Notes under the pieces: generated by a model
Seen by the model: the letters and a program-made list of their open reading frames with translations, nothing else
What the model was told of the DNA's origin: nothing
Database searches by the model: none
Source of the DNA: Phenylobacterium sp. Root1290
Lineage (GTDB): Bacteria > Pseudomonadota > Alphaproteobacteria > Caulobacterales > Caulobacteraceae
Direction of reading: 5' to 3'
Length of the DNA: 64,000 nt
Assembly (NCBI RefSeq): GCF_001425305.1
Contig: NZ_LMEE01000005.1
Coordinates: forward strand, 1 to 64,000
Position numbers and translations under genes: made by a program
Shown: piece by piece, positions 63,437 to 64,000 of the stretch
Position numbering within the stretch: position 1 is the first letter of the stretch
Layout: every line of letters starts with the position of its first letter

Positions 63437-64000
63437 ATGACGACGCTTCTCTGGTTCCGCAGCGACCTTCGCCTGGCCGACAATCCCGCCCTTGCCGCGG
63501 CGCTTGAGCAGGGCGGCCCGGTCGTGCCCGTCTTCGTGCTCGACGACGAGGACGCCGGCCAGTGGAAGGCGGGGCGCGCTTCGCGGTGGTGGCTGCACCA
63601 CTCGCTCCAATCCCTGGCTCGCGACCTGGAGGCGCGAGGCTCGCGGTTGGTCCTGCGGCGCGGCCGAGCCGCGGCCGAGATCGAACGGCTGGCCGGGGAG
63701 CTGCAGGCGAGCTCGGTCGTCTGGAACCGGTGCTACGAGCCGTGGGCCACGGCCCGCGACGAGCGCTTGAAGGCGACGCTCAAGACCAAGGGCGTCTCGG
63801 TGCGCAGCTTCAACGCCATGCTGCTCCGCGAGCCATGGGAGGTGATGAGCGGCAAGGGCGAGCCCTATCGCGTCTTCACCCCCTTCTGGAAAGCGCTGCG
63901 CGCGGGCCTGCAGCTTCCCGCCGCCGTCGCCGCGCCCGCCGGGATACCGGCGCCCGCAGAGTGGCCGCGCAGCGACGCGCTCGCCGAATGGGCGCTGCTT
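63437..64000 (+). CDS. phrB: deoxyribodipyrimidine photolyase (5' part only)
   Basis: The first 188 residues are in the window and the gene continues beyond it. The N-terminal photolyase domain is clear: LLWFRSDLRLADNPALAAAL, VVPVFVLDDE, SLARDLEARGSRLVLRRG and VWNRCYEPWATARDERLK, then PYRVFTPFWKAL. The FAD-binding half is outside, so subclass cannot be settled. It uses blue light to repair pyrimidine dimers. Confidence 0.9.
   Translation, partial: MTTLLWFRSDLRLADNPALAAALEQGGPVVPVFVLDDEDAGQWKAGRASRWWLHHSLQSLARDLEARGSRLVLRRGRAAAEIERLAGELQASSVVWNRCYEPWATARDERLKATLKTKGVSVRSFNAMLLREPWEVMSGKGEPYRVFTPFWKALRAGLQLPAAVAAPAGIPAPAEWPRSDALAEWALL

Overview
This 64 kb window is a high-GC, gene-dense chromosomal segment of an alphaproteobacterium, most likely a member of Caulobacterales (Caulobacter/Phenylobacterium type). 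Pointers are a TipN-like polarity protein, a short Caulobacter-type flagellin behind a textbook sigma-54 promoter, a GTTC-N7-GTTC (alphaproteobacterial LexA-type) box, the five-step HutF/HutG histidine route, and the general gene content. No integrase, transposase or CRISPR array was found. The genus is inference.

Layout. 25-2600: initiator tRNA-Met whose 3' end is duplicated 2.4 kb downstream (14-bp direct repeat). The interval looks like the scar of an integrated element and holds decayed genes: a frameshifted nuclease-toxin-like gene, a second fragment of the same toxin tip, a fragment of an unknown gene, and an intact DUF4304 immunity-like gene. 2.7-17.6 kb: housekeeping and metabolic genes, including a thioesterase, cstA with its small partner, an aldo/keto reductase, an arylamine N-acetyltransferase, an LLM flavin monooxygenase, topoisomerase IB, rlmJ, a sugar transferase, an AsmA protein, and a cytochrome c'/b561 pair. 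17.6-30.6 kb: amidase plus class III aminotransferase, ExoD, MFS, MAPEG, a quinone-oxidoreductase-like protein, a CBS protein, DUF389, and the sulfate activation genes cysD-cysNC. 30.8-42.8 kb: Ada-AlkA and Ogt alkylation repair, a TipN-like coiled-coil membrane protein with a dipeptide epimerase, the two methylmalonyl-CoA mutase subunits, and a nitronate monooxygenase. 42.9-49.2 kb: frameshifted flagellin, a dicarboxylate-type symporter, an HWE kinase, OsmC, and an MFS pump with its MarR regulator.

49.3-52.1 kb is the most unusual block. An XRE/S24 (cI-like) repressor is flanked by three 15-bp operator-like palindromes of common design. They lie in front of the repressor itself, a divergent three-gene operon of small unknown proteins, and a separate 135-aa unknown gene. 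The block ends against a DUF2239 gene that appears cut short, with a GTTC-N7-GTTC box at the join. This may be a domesticated prophage-type regulatory module.

52.3-63.4 kb: M1 peptidase, FKBP, then a complete histidine utilisation locus (hutI-hutH-hutG-hutU-hutD on the minus strand, hutF-hutC on the plus strand, HutC-type operator between). A PP2C-like phosphatase is translationally coupled to hutC, and the window ends inside a photolyase gene. All family names come from reading motifs by eye; no database search was possible.
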